Numbered from the stretch's first letter, positions 27,855 to 37,083 are shown. The stretch: DNA of 64,000 nt from an uncultured Paracoccaceae bacterium (GCA_947487205.1 CANKVU010000019.1:42780-106779), one strand, 5' to 3'. The notes: generated by a model from the sequence alone, not told the origin. A program made the numbers and translations.

Positions 27855-28060
27855 GGCACACGCGCCGGCTCCTCGATCCGCAGGGTCCTGGTCTCTGATC
27901 TCGACATGGCGTGTCCGGATCTCCTGCGGTGCCCATCCCCTTGAATGCCGGCGCCGGGCTATGGTGCGCCGGACGGTAGATGGCAGAGATGGCAGCTACG
28001 CTTCCAGGATCCCGAGCGTCCCTGTACCGGGGGCCGCCGGCTCGGCCCGGGCGGACGGGA

Positions 28061-28510
28061 TCAGAGGGATTGCGCCGTGCGCTCCATCCAGTCGCGGTGA
28101 CGCATCTCGTCGGCCAGGGCCTTCTCGAAGAAGGCCTTCGACTTCGGCAGGGCGTTGTCGTGGGCGGCCGCCTGCTCATAGGCCTGCACGGTATCGTCCT
28201 CGTTGGTCTTCATCGCCTTCAGGATCGCGCCGTCGCCCATCAGGTTGGCCACGCAAATCTTTCCCGTGGTCAGCATCTCCTTCATGTCGCCTTCGGTGGG
28301 GGCCTCGGCCTCCGCCTCGTGGGCCATCTCCGTCAGCACCTCCAGGTGCTGGCGATGGTCGTCCCTGAACCGCCCCACCTCGTCGATCAGGGCGGTATCG
28401 GAAAGACGGTCCATCACCGCTTCGTAAGCCGCGAGCGCGTCGCGCTCGAGATAGATGAGGTTGGTGACGAGATCCTCGAATTTCGCTTCGTTGCCGACCG
28501 TGGTGACCAT
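28061..28510 (-). CDS. Ferritin-like four-helix protein
   Basis: The 149-residue protein is all helical with the spacing of diiron-type ligands in four helices: YLERDALAAYEAVMDRL, FRDDHRQHLEVLTEM, NEDDTVQAYEQAAAH and ALADEMRHRDWMERTAQSL. It resembles the DUF2383/ferritin-like group. Possible roles are metal storage or protection from oxidative stress, but this is inference. ATG 28510 has GGGACGAG upstream. It is monocistronic; the next gene to the right on the plus strand is a copper-storage protein, so metal handling may be the theme of this small region. Confidence 0.8.
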   Translation of the reverse strand: MVTTVGNEAKFEDLVTNLIYLERDALAAYEAVMDRLSDTALIDEVGRFRDDHRQHLEVLTEMAHEAEAEAPTEGDMKEMLTTGKICVANLMGDGAILKAMKTNEDDTVQAYEQAAAHDNALPKSKAFFEKALADEMRHRDWMERTAQSL

Positions 28511-28973
28511 AGCACTCGTCCCTTTTACCAGATGTCAGAAACCCCGAAGCGAGGCCGATGACTTTCGGACGCGCTTGCAGGGAATGCGTTCCCGGTTTGC
28601 CGACCCTTCGGGGCGGTTCCTTAACCTAGTTATAGGCCTGCGCCGCCAGCGATATCTTGCGCATGGCAAGCTGGTTCTCGGCACCGCCGCGCGTCGGTGA
28701 TCATGCCCCCGGGGAAGTGGAGAGCGTCGAAGGCTCGCGCCATTCTGCGGACCATCATGCGACGTATTCGAGGACCGTGCCGGTCAGCCAGCCGGCAGAG
28801 GTCAGGCTCCCGTCGCGCAGGCCGTCCTGATCGGACATTGCCCGGGGTACGGAAAAGTGCATTCCGCGCCAATCCCGGGGACCGCTTCACGCCGCGGGGC
28901 CTCGCCCCGGGCAGGAACCTCTGCACCGGGTCGCTCCTTTCTCCTCCAGTGCAAAAGTGAAAGGACCCGTGCG
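28511..28973. other. Intergenic stretch between ferritin-like and copper-storage genes
   Basis: These 463 bases contain the divergent promoters of the two flanking genes. One minus-strand segment (about 28610-28820) reads DGLRDGSLTSAGWLTGTVLE and, after stops, ENQLAMRKISLAAQAYN, which looks like a decayed coding fragment but matches nothing I can name. I see no intact gene. Confidence 0.4.
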
Positions 28974-29372
28974 ATGTCCATCAAGGAAATGATTGCCGAG
29001 CATCCCGACGTTCAAGGTCACGAGAACGAGCCGCTCGGCAACGCCGTGCGCCACGCGATGTATTGTGCCGCGATCTGCAATTCCTGCGCCGATGCGTGTC
29101 TGGCCGAGAAGAACGCGGCCGAACGCGCCCAATGCATCCGGCTGTGCAACGATTGTTCGGATGTGTGCACGGCGACCTACAGGGTCGCGACACGCCGGAC
29201 GGGGTCGAACGAGGCCCTCATCCGAGAGATGCTGAAGGTCTGCATCGCAGCCTGCGAGACCTGCGCCGAGATGTGCGAGATGCACGAGGACGCCCATTGT
29301 CGCCGCTGCGCGAAGATGTGCCGTGAATGCTCCGAGGATTGTCGGAAGGCCCTGGAGACCCTCCCCGCCTGA
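28974..29372 (+). CDS. Cytosolic copper-storage protein (Csp-type four-helix bundle)
   Basis: A 132-residue protein with 17 cysteines, most in CxxxC or CxxC spacing along four helices: MYCAAICNSCADACLAEK, AQCIRLCNDCSDVCTATY, KVCIAACETCAEMCEMHE and HCRRCAKMCRECSEDC. This is the DUF326/Csp pattern, in which thiols line the core of a four-helix bundle and bind many Cu(I) ions. There is no signal peptide, so it is probably of the cytosolic Csp3 type. AAAGGAC precedes ATG 28974. No copper ATPase or CueR-type regulator lies beside it. Confidence 0.9.
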   Translation: MSIKEMIAEHPDVQGHENEPLGNAVRHAMYCAAICNSCADACLAEKNAAERAQCIRLCNDCSDVCTATYRVATRRTGSNEALIREMLKVCIAACETCAEMCEMHEDAHCRRCAKMCRECSEDCRKALETLPA

Positions 29373-30218
29373 GGGTGGAGGACGGTGATGATCCGGACCA
29401 GGCCCCGGCTGCCGGCACATTGCGGCACATCGCACGAGAAATCACCGTCGCGCCCGGGATTGATCGCCTTTCCGGCGGAGACGAAGTCGCGTGACATCGA
29501 CCTGCTCGGGCCTTGGTTCGGCCGGTGAGTTGAACCCCGCATCCTCCGGTTCGAGGGAGGGTCCGCTCCGAGGCCCGAGCCGGACGATGGGGCGATCGCC
29601 GTTCAGCGAGGAGCAATGGCGAGACGCTGGAGCAGCCGTCGGCGCCCTGCCCCAATCGCGGGGCGAGGCCCGGCGCATGTCGCAGGCACGGGACGCGTTC
29701 CGCCACGTCTTGCATGTAATGGGCGATGCATGGCGGGCTCGAGGTCTCGGAGGGACGCCTTCCCTGACACCGGCCACGCTCATTCGCCGAGACCGGACCA
29801 CCCGGTCGGGGGCCGGCTGGTGCAGCTGCGCCCCGGCCCGGCCGGCGCGATGAAACCCGCGGCGCCGACGAATCGGGCAATCGCGCCGCCCCTGCCGCAG
29901 TTTCGCGCGCATGTGGACGGTCGGCCGTTTTTTTGCCCCGGGGGCCCGTGCACCCCGATCCCTGTTCAGTAGCGTGATGCCAGCCGGGTGACGTGCCCTT
30001 CCGCCGTCGCCGCAACTGAGCAGAACGTCAACGAGGTATGTGGACTGGCGCGGCGAGATGCCCGGTCCGAGCCGTGAGGAGCGGTTCGTCCCTTCTTTCG
30101 ACAGGCGTGGCGGCCCCGCAGCCGGGCTCCAGGCCGCTGCCCCGCGCGGCGGTCCCGGCGGTCGCGCCGCATTCTTCATGGTCCCGCGGCCCCGCGGGCA
30201 GGACAAGGATCGTTCGAG
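29373..30218. other. Long non-coding stretch before the nitrite/cyanate operon
   Basis: I find no gene that can be supported in these ~845 bases. A plus-strand frame at about 29580-29830 (SPFSEEQWRDAGAAV, then LPQSRGEARRMSQARDAF) faintly recalls the N-terminus of IS5-type transposases, but the similarity is too weak to annotate. A run of seven T with a G/C-rich palindrome lies near 29925-29950. The promoter of the operon that follows should be in the right-hand part. Confidence 0.4.
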
Positions 30219-31079
30219 ATGTCTTACATCCAACCCCAGGAATTCGCGGCCAAGATGGTCGATGCCGGCGAGGCCAAGGTGTTCATGTCCACCAAGGACA
30301 CGCTGATCCGGGCCTACATGGCGGGCGCCATCCTGGCGCTGGCGGCGGCCTTCGCCGTCACCGTCGCCGTCAACACCGGCAATTTCCTGATCGGGGCGTT
30401 GCTGTTCCCCGTGGGCTTCTGCACGCTCTACCTGCTGGGCTTCGACCTGCTGACCGGGGTATTCACCCTCGTGCCGCTGGCGCTCCTGGATCGCCGGCCC
30501 GGCGTGACGGTGCAGGGAATGCTGCGCAACTGGGGCCTCGTCTTCGTGGGCAATTTCGCCGGCGCGATGACCACGGCGATCTTCATGGCCATCACCTTCA
30601 CGATGGGATTCACCGTCGAGCCGAACGCGGTCGGCCAGCGTTTGATGGAAATCGGCCATTCCCGGACGGTGGGCTACGCCGAGGCCGGCTCGGGCGGGAT
30701 GCTGACGCTCTTCGTGCGGGCGATCATGTGCAACTGGATGGTCTCGACCGGCGTGGTCGCGGCGATGCTGTCCTCGTCCGTGTCGGGCAAGATCATGGCG
30801 ATGTGGATGCCCATCCTGATCTTCTTCTACCTCGGCTTCGAGCATTCCATCGTGAACATGTTCCTCTTCCCGATCGGGCTCATTCTCGGCGCCGAGTTCA
30901 CCTGGTTCGACTATCTCGCCTTCAACGAGATCCCCACCGTGATCGGCAACCTCGTGGGTGGCCTGACCTTCGTGGGCGCGATGCTCTATGCCACCCATTA
31001 CAAGACCTCGCCGTCGCGCCGGGCGGTCGCCTCGCACGGGCCGGTCAGCCCGCTCGGATCGGGCAGCCCGGCCGAGTGA
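30219..31079 (+). CDS. Formate/nitrite transporter family channel
   Basis: The 286-residue protein has six transmembrane helices of the FocA/NirC fold: AYMAGAILALAAAFAVTVAV, FPVGFCTLYLLGFDLLTGVF, VFVGNFAGAMTTAIFMAITF, AIMCNWMVSTGVVAAMLSS, MWMPILIFFYLGFEHSIVNM and LVGGLTFVGAMLYATHYK. The GFEHSIVNM block carries the pore histidine typical of the family. It is first in an operon with cyanase and nitrite reductase, so nitrite is the likely substrate; nearness of cyanase also allows cyanate or another small anion. The Ser/Pro-rich tail is not conserved. Confidence 0.92.
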   Translation: MSYIQPQEFAAKMVDAGEAKVFMSTKDTLIRAYMAGAILALAAAFAVTVAVNTGNFLIGALLFPVGFCTLYLLGFDLLTGVFTLVPLALLDRRPGVTVQGMLRNWGLVFVGNFAGAMTTAIFMAITFTMGFTVEPNAVGQRLMEIGHSRTVGYAEAGSGGMLTLFVRAIMCNWMVSTGVVAAMLSSSVSGKIMAMWMPILIFFYLGFEHSIVNMFLFPIGLILGAEFTWFDYLAFNEIPTVIGNLVGGLTFVGAMLYATHYKTSPSRRAVASHGPVSPLGSGSPAE

Positions 31080-31143
31080 TCCGGAAGCGGCGCCCGGTCA
31101 TGCCGGGCCCTGCCACCCTCCGCGCCCCATCGAGGTATTCCGA

Positions 31144-32886
31144 ATGCCCAAGGACATGCGCCTGACCGACGGGCTGGCAGTCGCCGCGGGGCGGTTCACC
31201 GGCCCCGGCCGCAAGCCGGCGAACCAGGACGCCCTGGGCGCGGCCATTCCCGAGGGCCGGGCGCTCGCCCTGAAGGGGGCGGCCTTCGCGATCGCCGACG
31301 GGATCAGCACCTCGCCGGTCGGCCGCGAGGCCGCGGAGATCGCCGTCTCGGCGTTCCTCGCCGACTATTTCTGCACGTCCGACGCGTGGAGCGTCCCCAC
31401 ATCGGCCGCGCGCGTCATCTCGGCCACGAATGCCTGGCTCTACGGGCAGGGCCGCAGGATCGGCGCGGCGGACCGCGAGCGGGGCTATGTCTGCACCTTC
31501 GCGGCGCTGATCGCAAAGGGTCGCACCGCGCATGTCTTCCACGTCGGCGACAGCCGCGTGTGGCGGCTGAGCGGCGACACGCTCGAACCCCTGACCGAGG
31601 ATCACCGCATCCATGCCCCGGAGGGCCGGAGCTACCTCTCCCGCGCGCTCGGCATCGCCGGGGAGGTGGAGATCGACTATCGCGGCGTCGCGCTGCGGGC
31701 GGGCGACATCTTCGTGATGACCACCGACGGGGTGCACGACGTGCTGGAGCCGCGGGCGGCGGGCGCGCTGATCGCCGCCGCCGCCGACCTCGACGCCGCG
31801 GCGCGGGCCCTTGCCGACGCGGCGTTCGCGCGGGGCAGCGACGACAACCTGACGGTGCAGATCCTGCGGATCGAGGCCGTACCCGCCACCGACGGGGAGG
31901 CGCTGGTTCCGGAGGCGGCGGCGCTGCCGGTGCCGCCGCTGCCCGCCCCGGGCGCAACGCTCGACGGGATGCGGGTCCTGCGCCCCGTCCATGCCACGGC
32001 GCGCAGCCACGTGTACCTTGCCGTGGCGCCCGACGGCACCCGGGCCGCGTTGAAGATCCCGTCGACCGAGGTCGCGGCCGATCCCGCCGGGCGGCGCCGG
32101 TTGCTGATGGAGGACTGGATCGCGCGGCGGATCGACAGCCCGCACGTGCTCAAGGCCGTCGATGCGACGGTGCCGCGCAGCGCGCTCTATGTCCTGACCG
32201 AATGGGTCGAGGGCCGGTCGCTGCGGCAGTGGATGCACGACACGCCCGCCCCCGACCTCGAGACGGTGCGCGACATCCTCGAACAGATCGTGCGCGGTCT
32301 GCGCGCCTTCCACCGCCGCGAGATGCTGCACCAGGACATGCGGCCCGAGAACGTGATGATCGACGCGGAGGGCACCGTGCGGATCATCGATTTCGGGTCG
32401 ACCTGGGTCGCCGGCGTCGCCGAGGCCGCCCCCGCAGCCGGGATCGGCACCGAGCTTGGCACCTATCAATATACCGCGCCGGAATACCTGGCCGGGTCGG
32501 CGGCGGGCTGGCAATCCGACCTCTTCTCCCTCGGCACCATCGCCTACGAGATGCTGACGGGGCGGCTGCCCTACGGGGCCGAGGCCGCCAAGGTTCGCAG
32601 CCGCCACGATGCCGCGCGGCTCATCTACCGCCCGGCGCGATCCGGCGAGCGCTCGGCGGTGCCCGACTGGATGGACGCGGCCCTGCGCCGGGCCGTGCAT
32701 CCCGACCCGCTGCGCCGGCACGAATCGCTGTCGGCGTTCCTCGCGGAGATGCGGGCGCCGACCGCGCGCACCCGCCCCCGCGGCCACCGGCCGCTGATCG
32801 AGCGCCATCCGGTGCGCTTCTGGCAGGGCGTCTCGGCCCTGCTCGCCCTCCTCCTCATCGGCGCGCTGGCATGGCCGCGGGCCTGA
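31144..32886 (+). CDS. Membrane-anchored bifunctional PP2C phosphatase / Ser-Thr protein kinase
   Basis: A 580-residue signalling protein. Residues ~10-245 are a PP2C phosphatase with NQDALG, FAIADGISTS, VFHVGDSRVWRL, MTTDGVHDVL and GSDDNLTVQIL, so the metal-binding aspartates are present. Residues ~270-520 are a Hanks-type kinase: AALKIP (catalytic Lys), MEDWIARRIDSPHVLK (helix C Glu), HQDMRPENVMID (HRD changed to HQD, Asp kept), IDFGST (DFG) and YTAPEYLAG. The glycine-rich loop lacks the GxGxxG glycines. Residues ~558-577 are one membrane helix, so both domains face the cytoplasm. It sits 64 bases after the nitrite channel gene and 25 bases before cynS, in the same direction. A role in phospho-control of nitrite or cyanate use is inferred. 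Confidence 0.93.
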   Translation: MPKDMRLTDGLAVAAGRFTGPGRKPANQDALGAAIPEGRALALKGAAFAIADGISTSPVGREAAEIAVSAFLADYFCTSDAWSVPTSAARVISATNAWLYGQGRRIGAADRERGYVCTFAALIAKGRTAHVFHVGDSRVWRLSGDTLEPLTEDHRIHAPEGRSYLSRALGIAGEVEIDYRGVALRAGDIFVMTTDGVHDVLEPRAAGALIAAAADLDAAARALADAAFARGSDDNLTVQILRIEAVPATDGEALVPEAAALPVPPLPAPGATLDGMRVLRPVHATARSHVYLAVAPDGTRAALKIPSTEVAADPAGRRRLLMEDWIARRIDSPHVLKAVDATVPRSALYVLTEWVEGRSLRQWMHDTPAPDLETVRDILEQIVRGLRAFHRREMLHQDMRPENVMIDAEGTVRIIDFGSTWVAGVAEAAPAAGIGTELGTYQYTAPEYLAGSAAGWQSDLFSLGTIAYEMLTGRLPYGAEAAKVRSRHDAARLIYRPARSGERSAVPDWMDAALRRAVHPDPLRRHESLSAFLAEMRAPTARTRPRGHRPLIERHPVRFWQGVSALLALLLIGALAWPRA

Positions 32887-32911
32887 AATCACACCAAAGG
32901 GAGCACAGCTC

Positions 32912-33379
32912 ATGAAAGACGTACAGATCGCCGGCGACCTCACTCGCGAGGACGTGACCGTCATGGTCCTGTCCGCGAAGAAGCGGTCGGGCCTCGGCTG
33001 GGAAGAGATCGCAGCGCGGATCGGCATGTCCCCGGTCTGGACCCATTCCGCCGCGGTGGGCATGAACGCCATGCCCTCCGACAAGGCGCGGGAATTCGCC
33101 GCGGTGCTGGAATTGCCGGACGAGGTGGTCGCGCTCCTCGCCGAAAGTCCGACCAAGACGTGGTCGCAGGCCGTTCCGACGGATCCCTGCATCTATCGCT
33201 TCTACGAGGTCGTCGGCGTCTACGGCCCGACCCTGAAGGCGCTGATCCACGAAAAGTTCGGCGACGGCATCATGTCGGCCATCGATTTCGACATGACCGT
33301 CAGCCGGGTGGAGAACCCCAAGGGCGACCGCGTCAAGGTCGAGATGTCGGGCAAGTACCTCGCCTTCAACAGCTGGTAG
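32912..33379 (+). CDS. cynS: Cyanate hydratase (cyanase)
   Basis: The 155-residue protein matches cyanase along its length, one residue shorter than the E. coli enzyme. It has an N-terminal helical domain (LSAKKRSGLGWEEIAARIGM) and the catalytic C-terminal domain. The three catalytic residues are at the canonical numbers: Arg96 and Glu99 in IYRFYEVVGVYGP and Ser122 in GIMSAIDFDM. The enzyme converts cyanate plus bicarbonate to ammonia and two CO2 as a decamer. AAGGGAGC lies upstream of ATG 32912. Here it is placed between a kinase/phosphatase and a nitrite reductase in an ammonia-generating operon instead of beside a cyanate ABC transporter, so the channel at 30219 may serve it. Confidence 0.97.
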   Translation: MKDVQIAGDLTREDVTVMVLSAKKRSGLGWEEIAARIGMSPVWTHSAAVGMNAMPSDKAREFAAVLELPDEVVALLAESPTKTWSQAVPTDPCIYRFYEVVGVYGPTLKALIHEKFGDGIMSAIDFDMTVSRVENPKGDRVKVEMSGKYLAFNSW

Positions 33380-33444
33380 GGCCCAGCCCCGCCGCCCCTG
33401 CCCCGGATCGCGGTCCGGCGCCTGGTCCCCCGCGGAGATTTCGG

Positions 33445-35154
33445 ATGCCAAGTTTCAGCCCCGAACAGCAAGCCTACCTCGTGGAGACGGTGACCCGGCT
33501 CGGGCTCGACCGCGCATTCCGTCCCGCCGCCGCCGCGCCGCCGCCCGAAAGCGTCCACGGCACCCCGATCGAGGACCTGTGCCGCGAGGAGCTGCGCAAG
33601 CACGAAACCCATCCTTGCGACCTGTGGGAGGCGATGGAGGACTGGACGCGGCGCGGCGTCATGGCCGAGGGGCTGGACCAGTTCCTTCTGCGGCACTGGG
33701 GGTTCTTCAACGTCGAGCCGGCCGACAGCGGCTACATGTGCCGGCTGCGGATCCCCGGCTGCCAGCTGCGCGGCGACCAGATGATCGCGCTGGCCCGCAT
33801 CGCCGAGACCCGCGCCGGCGGCTTCGCCCACGTCACCACGCGGGGCAACATCCAGCTCCGCAACATCGCGCCGGGTGACGTGCTCGCCACGCATTTCGCG
33901 CTGCGCGAGGCGGGGCTGTCCTGCCACGGATCGGGCGCGGATTCGGCCCGCAACATCACCACCTCGCCCACCGCCGGCTTCGACGCGGCCGAGATCGCCG
34001 ATCTGCGGGACCAGGCGCTGGCCCTGGGCGAGCACATCCTGCACACCCGCGCCCTGCAGGGGTTGCCGCGCAAGTTCAACGTCGCCTTCGACGGGGGCGG
34101 CGCGGTCTCCTGCGTGGCCGACACAAACGACATCGCCTTCCAGGCGGTGCGTATCGGTCACGGCGGGGCGCTCGCGCCCGGTATCTACTGTCGCATCGGC
34201 CTGGGCGGGATCACCGGCCACAGGGACTTCGCCCGCGATACCGGCGCGCTCTGCCGTCCCGAGGACGCCGCCCGGGTGGCGACCGCCCTGCTCCACGTCT
34301 TCGTCGAACATGCCGACCGCACCAACCGCAAGCGGGCGCGGCTGAAATACCTGCTGGAGGCAAAGGGCCTCGACTGGGTCGTCGCCCGCGCCGAGGAGAA
34401 GTTGGAGGCGCGGGGCATCGCGCTCCTGCGCCAGGGGACGGAACACGACGCCCCCCGCCCCGCCATCGACCGCCAGGGCCATGTCGGCGCCCACGATCAG
34501 GCGGACGGCGCCCGGTATCTCGGCGTCGCGCTGGAGATGGGGCGCCTGTCGCCCGAGCAGATGCGCCTGCTCGGCCGCCTCGCGCTGGAGGAGGGGCGCA
34601 ACGACCTGCGCCTGACCGTGTGGCAGAACGTGCTGCTGCCCCATGTCCCGTCGCACCGCACCGAGGCCGTGCGCGGCGAGCTGGCCCGCGCGGGATTGCC
34701 GACCACGGCCACCGCCTTCGCGGCCGGCGCCGTCGCCTGCACGGGCAAATGGGCCTGCAAGTTCGGCCTGGCGCAGACCAAGGCGGACGGCACCGCGCTG
34801 GTGCGGCACCTGTCCGAGCGGTTCACGCTGGACCAGCCCATCAACATCCACCTGACCGGTTGCCCGAATTCCTGCGCGCAGCATTACATCGGCGATATCG
34901 GCCTGATGGGCGCCACGCTGCCCGAGGGGGGCGAGGGCTACATGATCGTGCTCGGCGGGGGCACGGATGCCGACGAGCAGCTCGCCCGACCGCTGACCGG
35001 CCCGGTCCCGGCGGCCGAGATCAACGCCACCGTCGAGACCGTCATCGGGGCCTATCTCGACCGTCGGGCGCCGGGCGAGAGCTTCCTCGCCTTCGTGCGG
35101 CGCCTGCCGGACGCGTCGCTTCCCTCCCTTCTTGATCGCGGCATTGCCGCCTGA
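33445..35154 (+). CDS. nirA: Siroheme nitrite/sulfite reductase, hemoprotein subunit
   Basis: A 569-residue enzyme with two ferredoxin-like/siroheme repeats. Cys432 and Cys438 (CTGKWACKFG, CX5C) and Cys473 and Cys477 (TGCPNSCAQHYIG, CX3C) bind the 4Fe-4S cluster and siroheme. Substrate-side residues sit in HVTTRGNIQLRNI, SGADSARNITTSP and LPRKFNVAFDGG. The position next to a nitrite channel favours assimilatory nitrite reduction to ammonia, but the diflavin partner that follows is of the CysJ type, which usually serves sulfite reductase. Both reactions are six-electron reductions, so the substrate is open. ATG 33445 is preceded by GGAG. The next gene begins 14 bases downstream. Confidence 0.9.
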   Translation: MPSFSPEQQAYLVETVTRLGLDRAFRPAAAAPPPESVHGTPIEDLCREELRKHETHPCDLWEAMEDWTRRGVMAEGLDQFLLRHWGFFNVEPADSGYMCRLRIPGCQLRGDQMIALARIAETRAGGFAHVTTRGNIQLRNIAPGDVLATHFALREAGLSCHGSGADSARNITTSPTAGFDAAEIADLRDQALALGEHILHTRALQGLPRKFNVAFDGGGAVSCVADTNDIAFQAVRIGHGGALAPGIYCRIGLGGITGHRDFARDTGALCRPEDAARVATALLHVFVEHADRTNRKRARLKYLLEAKGLDWVVARAEEKLEARGIALLRQGTEHDAPRPAIDRQGHVGAHDQADGARYLGVALEMGRLSPEQMRLLGRLALEEGRNDLRLTVWQNVLLPHVPSHRTEAVRGELARAGLPTTATAFAAGAVACTGKWACKFGLAQTKADGTALVRHLSERFTLDQPINIHLTGCPNSCAQHYIGDIGLMGATLPEGGEGYMIVLGGGTDADEQLARPLTGPVPAAEINATVETVIGAYLDRRAPGESFLAFVRRLPDASLPSLLDRGIAA

Positions 35155-35168
35155 GTGGAGATGCTGCC

Positions 35169-36902
35169 ATGACCAGACCCGATCCCGCCCTCGCCGCCCT
35201 GGCGGACGCCCCGGCGCAATCCTTCCTGCCGGCCGACGCGCCCTTCGACGCCGACCAGCGGACCTTCCTCAACGGTCTGCTCGCGGGCCTCGCCGCCGCC
35301 GTCCGGGCGCAGGACACCGCGGCCCCGGCCCGGGCGGGCACCGCCCTGAAGATCCTCTTCGGATCGCAGACGGGGACCGCCGAGGCGCTGTCGAAGGATC
35401 TGCGGAAATTCGCGGCCACGCAGGGCTTCGACGCGACGGTGGGCGAACTCGACTCGGTCGCGCCCGCCGACCTCGCGGCGGCGAACCATCTTCTGCTCGT
35501 CGTCGCGACGACGGGCGAGGGCGAACCCTGCGACAATGCCCGCCGCTTCCACGCCGCGCTGATGGCCCCTGACGCGCCCGCCCTGCCCGCGACGCTGAAC
35601 TACAGCGTCCTGGGTCTTGGCGACGTGTCCTACCCCGCCTTCAACGAGGCGGCGAAGCAGGTCGACGCCCGCATGGCCGAACTCGGCGCCACCCGCGTGC
35701 GCGCGGCGGCGCTCTGCGACGTGGCCTACGAGGACGAATACGCGGCGTGGAAGGCCGAGATCTTCGCCACGCCGGCCTTCTCGGAGGCGGCGGGAGAGGC
35801 CGCGGCGCCCTCGACGCTGGCCGACGAGCCCGAACCCACCTTCACCAAGGCCCGGCCCTTCACCGCGACCGTGCTCGACATTCGCCGCCTCAGCGGCGCC
35901 GGGGCCGGCAAGGTGGTCAACCACGTGGAGATCTCGCTATCGGGCGGCGGGGCGGATCTCGAGTATCGCGCGGGCGACGCGCTTGGCCTCTGGCCCGTGA
36001 ACGACCCCGCCGAGGTGGCCGCGATCCTCGCGGCGGCGGGCTTCACGGGCGCGGAGGTCGTGGGGCTGAAGGCCGGCCCGGCGAAGCTGCGTACCGCGCT
36101 CCTGTCGGTCTTCGACCTGGCCACCGTGACCCCGGCGGCCCGGACGGCCTGGGCCGTCGGCGAGGCTCCGGCGGAATGTCACGTGATCGACCTGTTGAGG
36201 GCCGGTGTCGCCGGGCTGACGCCGCAGGTCCTGGTGGACGGGCTGCGACCGCTTCAATCGCGACTCTATTCCATTTCCTCCTCGCCGGAGGCCCATCCGG
36301 GCGAGGTTCACCTGACGGTGGGCGAACTGCGCTACGATTTGCACGGAACGGAGCGGAGGGGCTGCGCCTCGAACTTCCTGGGCGGGCGCGTCCGGCCCGG
36401 CAGCACGGTGGGGGTGTTCGTCCAGCGCGCCGCCCATTTCCACCCGCCCGAGGAGGGCCGCCCCCTCATCATGATCGGACCGGGCACCGGCATCGCCCCG
36501 TTCCGCGCCTTCCTGGAGGAGCGCGCGGCCCGCGGGGCGCGGGGGGAGAACTGGCTGTTCTTCGGCGACCGGACCGAGGCGCGCGATTACCTCTATCGCG
36601 ATCAGGTCGAGGGGTGGCGCGACGCGGGCCTGCTGACCCGCCTGTCGCTGGCCTGGTCGCGTGACGGCGCCGCCAAGCACTACGTCCAGGACCTGATCCG
36701 CCGGGATGCGGCCGAGTTCTTCGCATGGCTCGAACGCGGCGCGGCGATCTATGTCTGCGGCGACGCGGCGCGCATGGCCGCCGACGTGGACCGTGCCATC
36801 CACGAGGTCGTCGCCGGCGCCGGGCAGATGGACGAGGACGCGGCTGCGGCCTATGTCGACGCGCTGATCCGCGATCACCGATACCGCCGGGACGTCTACT
36901 GA
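35169..36902 (+). CDS. Diflavin NADPH reductase (sulfite reductase flavoprotein-like)
   Basis: The 577-residue protein has an FMN flavodoxin domain at ~60-205 (ILFGSQTGTAEALSKDLRK, TTGEGEPCDN, LGLGDVSYPAFNEAAKQVD), a connecting domain, an FAD domain with RLYSISSSPEAHPGEVHLTV and GCASNFLGGR, and an NADPH domain with MIGPGTGIAPFRAFLEERA, FFGDRTEARDYLY and IYVCGDAARMAADVD, ending in the usual DVY. It is a CysJ-type electron carrier from NADPH via FAD and FMN. Directly after the siroheme enzyme, it is presumably its electron donor, making an NADPH-driven two-subunit reductase in place of a ferredoxin-dependent one. It is the last gene of the operon as far as seen. Confidence 0.93.
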   Translation: MTRPDPALAALADAPAQSFLPADAPFDADQRTFLNGLLAGLAAAVRAQDTAAPARAGTALKILFGSQTGTAEALSKDLRKFAATQGFDATVGELDSVAPADLAAANHLLLVVATTGEGEPCDNARRFHAALMAPDAPALPATLNYSVLGLGDVSYPAFNEAAKQVDARMAELGATRVRAAALCDVAYEDEYAAWKAEIFATPAFSEAAGEAAAPSTLADEPEPTFTKARPFTATVLDIRRLSGAGAGKVVNHVEISLSGGGADLEYRAGDALGLWPVNDPAEVAAILAAAGFTGAEVVGLKAGPAKLRTALLSVFDLATVTPAARTAWAVGEAPAECHVIDLLRAGVAGLTPQVLVDGLRPLQSRLYSISSSPEAHPGEVHLTVGELRYDLHGTERRGCASNFLGGRVRPGSTVGVFVQRAAHFHPPEEGRPLIMIGPGTGIAPFRAFLEERAARGARGENWLFFGDRTEARDYLYRDQVEGWRDAGLLTRLSLAWSRDGAAKHYVQDLIRRDAAEFFAWLERGAAIYVCGDAARMAADVDRAIHEVVAGAGQMDEDAAAAYVDALIRDHRYRRDVY

Positions 36903-37083
36903 ATTTCGGCCCGCGCGGCCGGCGGGGCCCGTGAAATCGCCCTCCGCCGCGTTCGGCGCGTGTGGACGAACCTCCCGGCCCGGCAACGCCAGAGGCCGGT
37001 GCCGAAGATCGGCCACGGAATCGCCGGCACCTGCCGCGGGTGCGCCATATCGTCGCCGGGCTTGACCTTTAGGGATCGGCGCC

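Noticed and set aside
29580..29840. Weak resemblance to an IS5-type transposase N-terminus
   Set aside because: Only a few residues (EEQW, SRG) fit the pattern and no downstream DDE motifs follow; could be chance.
30040..30080. Possible sigma-54 promoter (TGGCGC...ATGC) before the nitrite channel gene
   Set aside because: The GG-GC spacing is one base too long and flanking bases do not fit.
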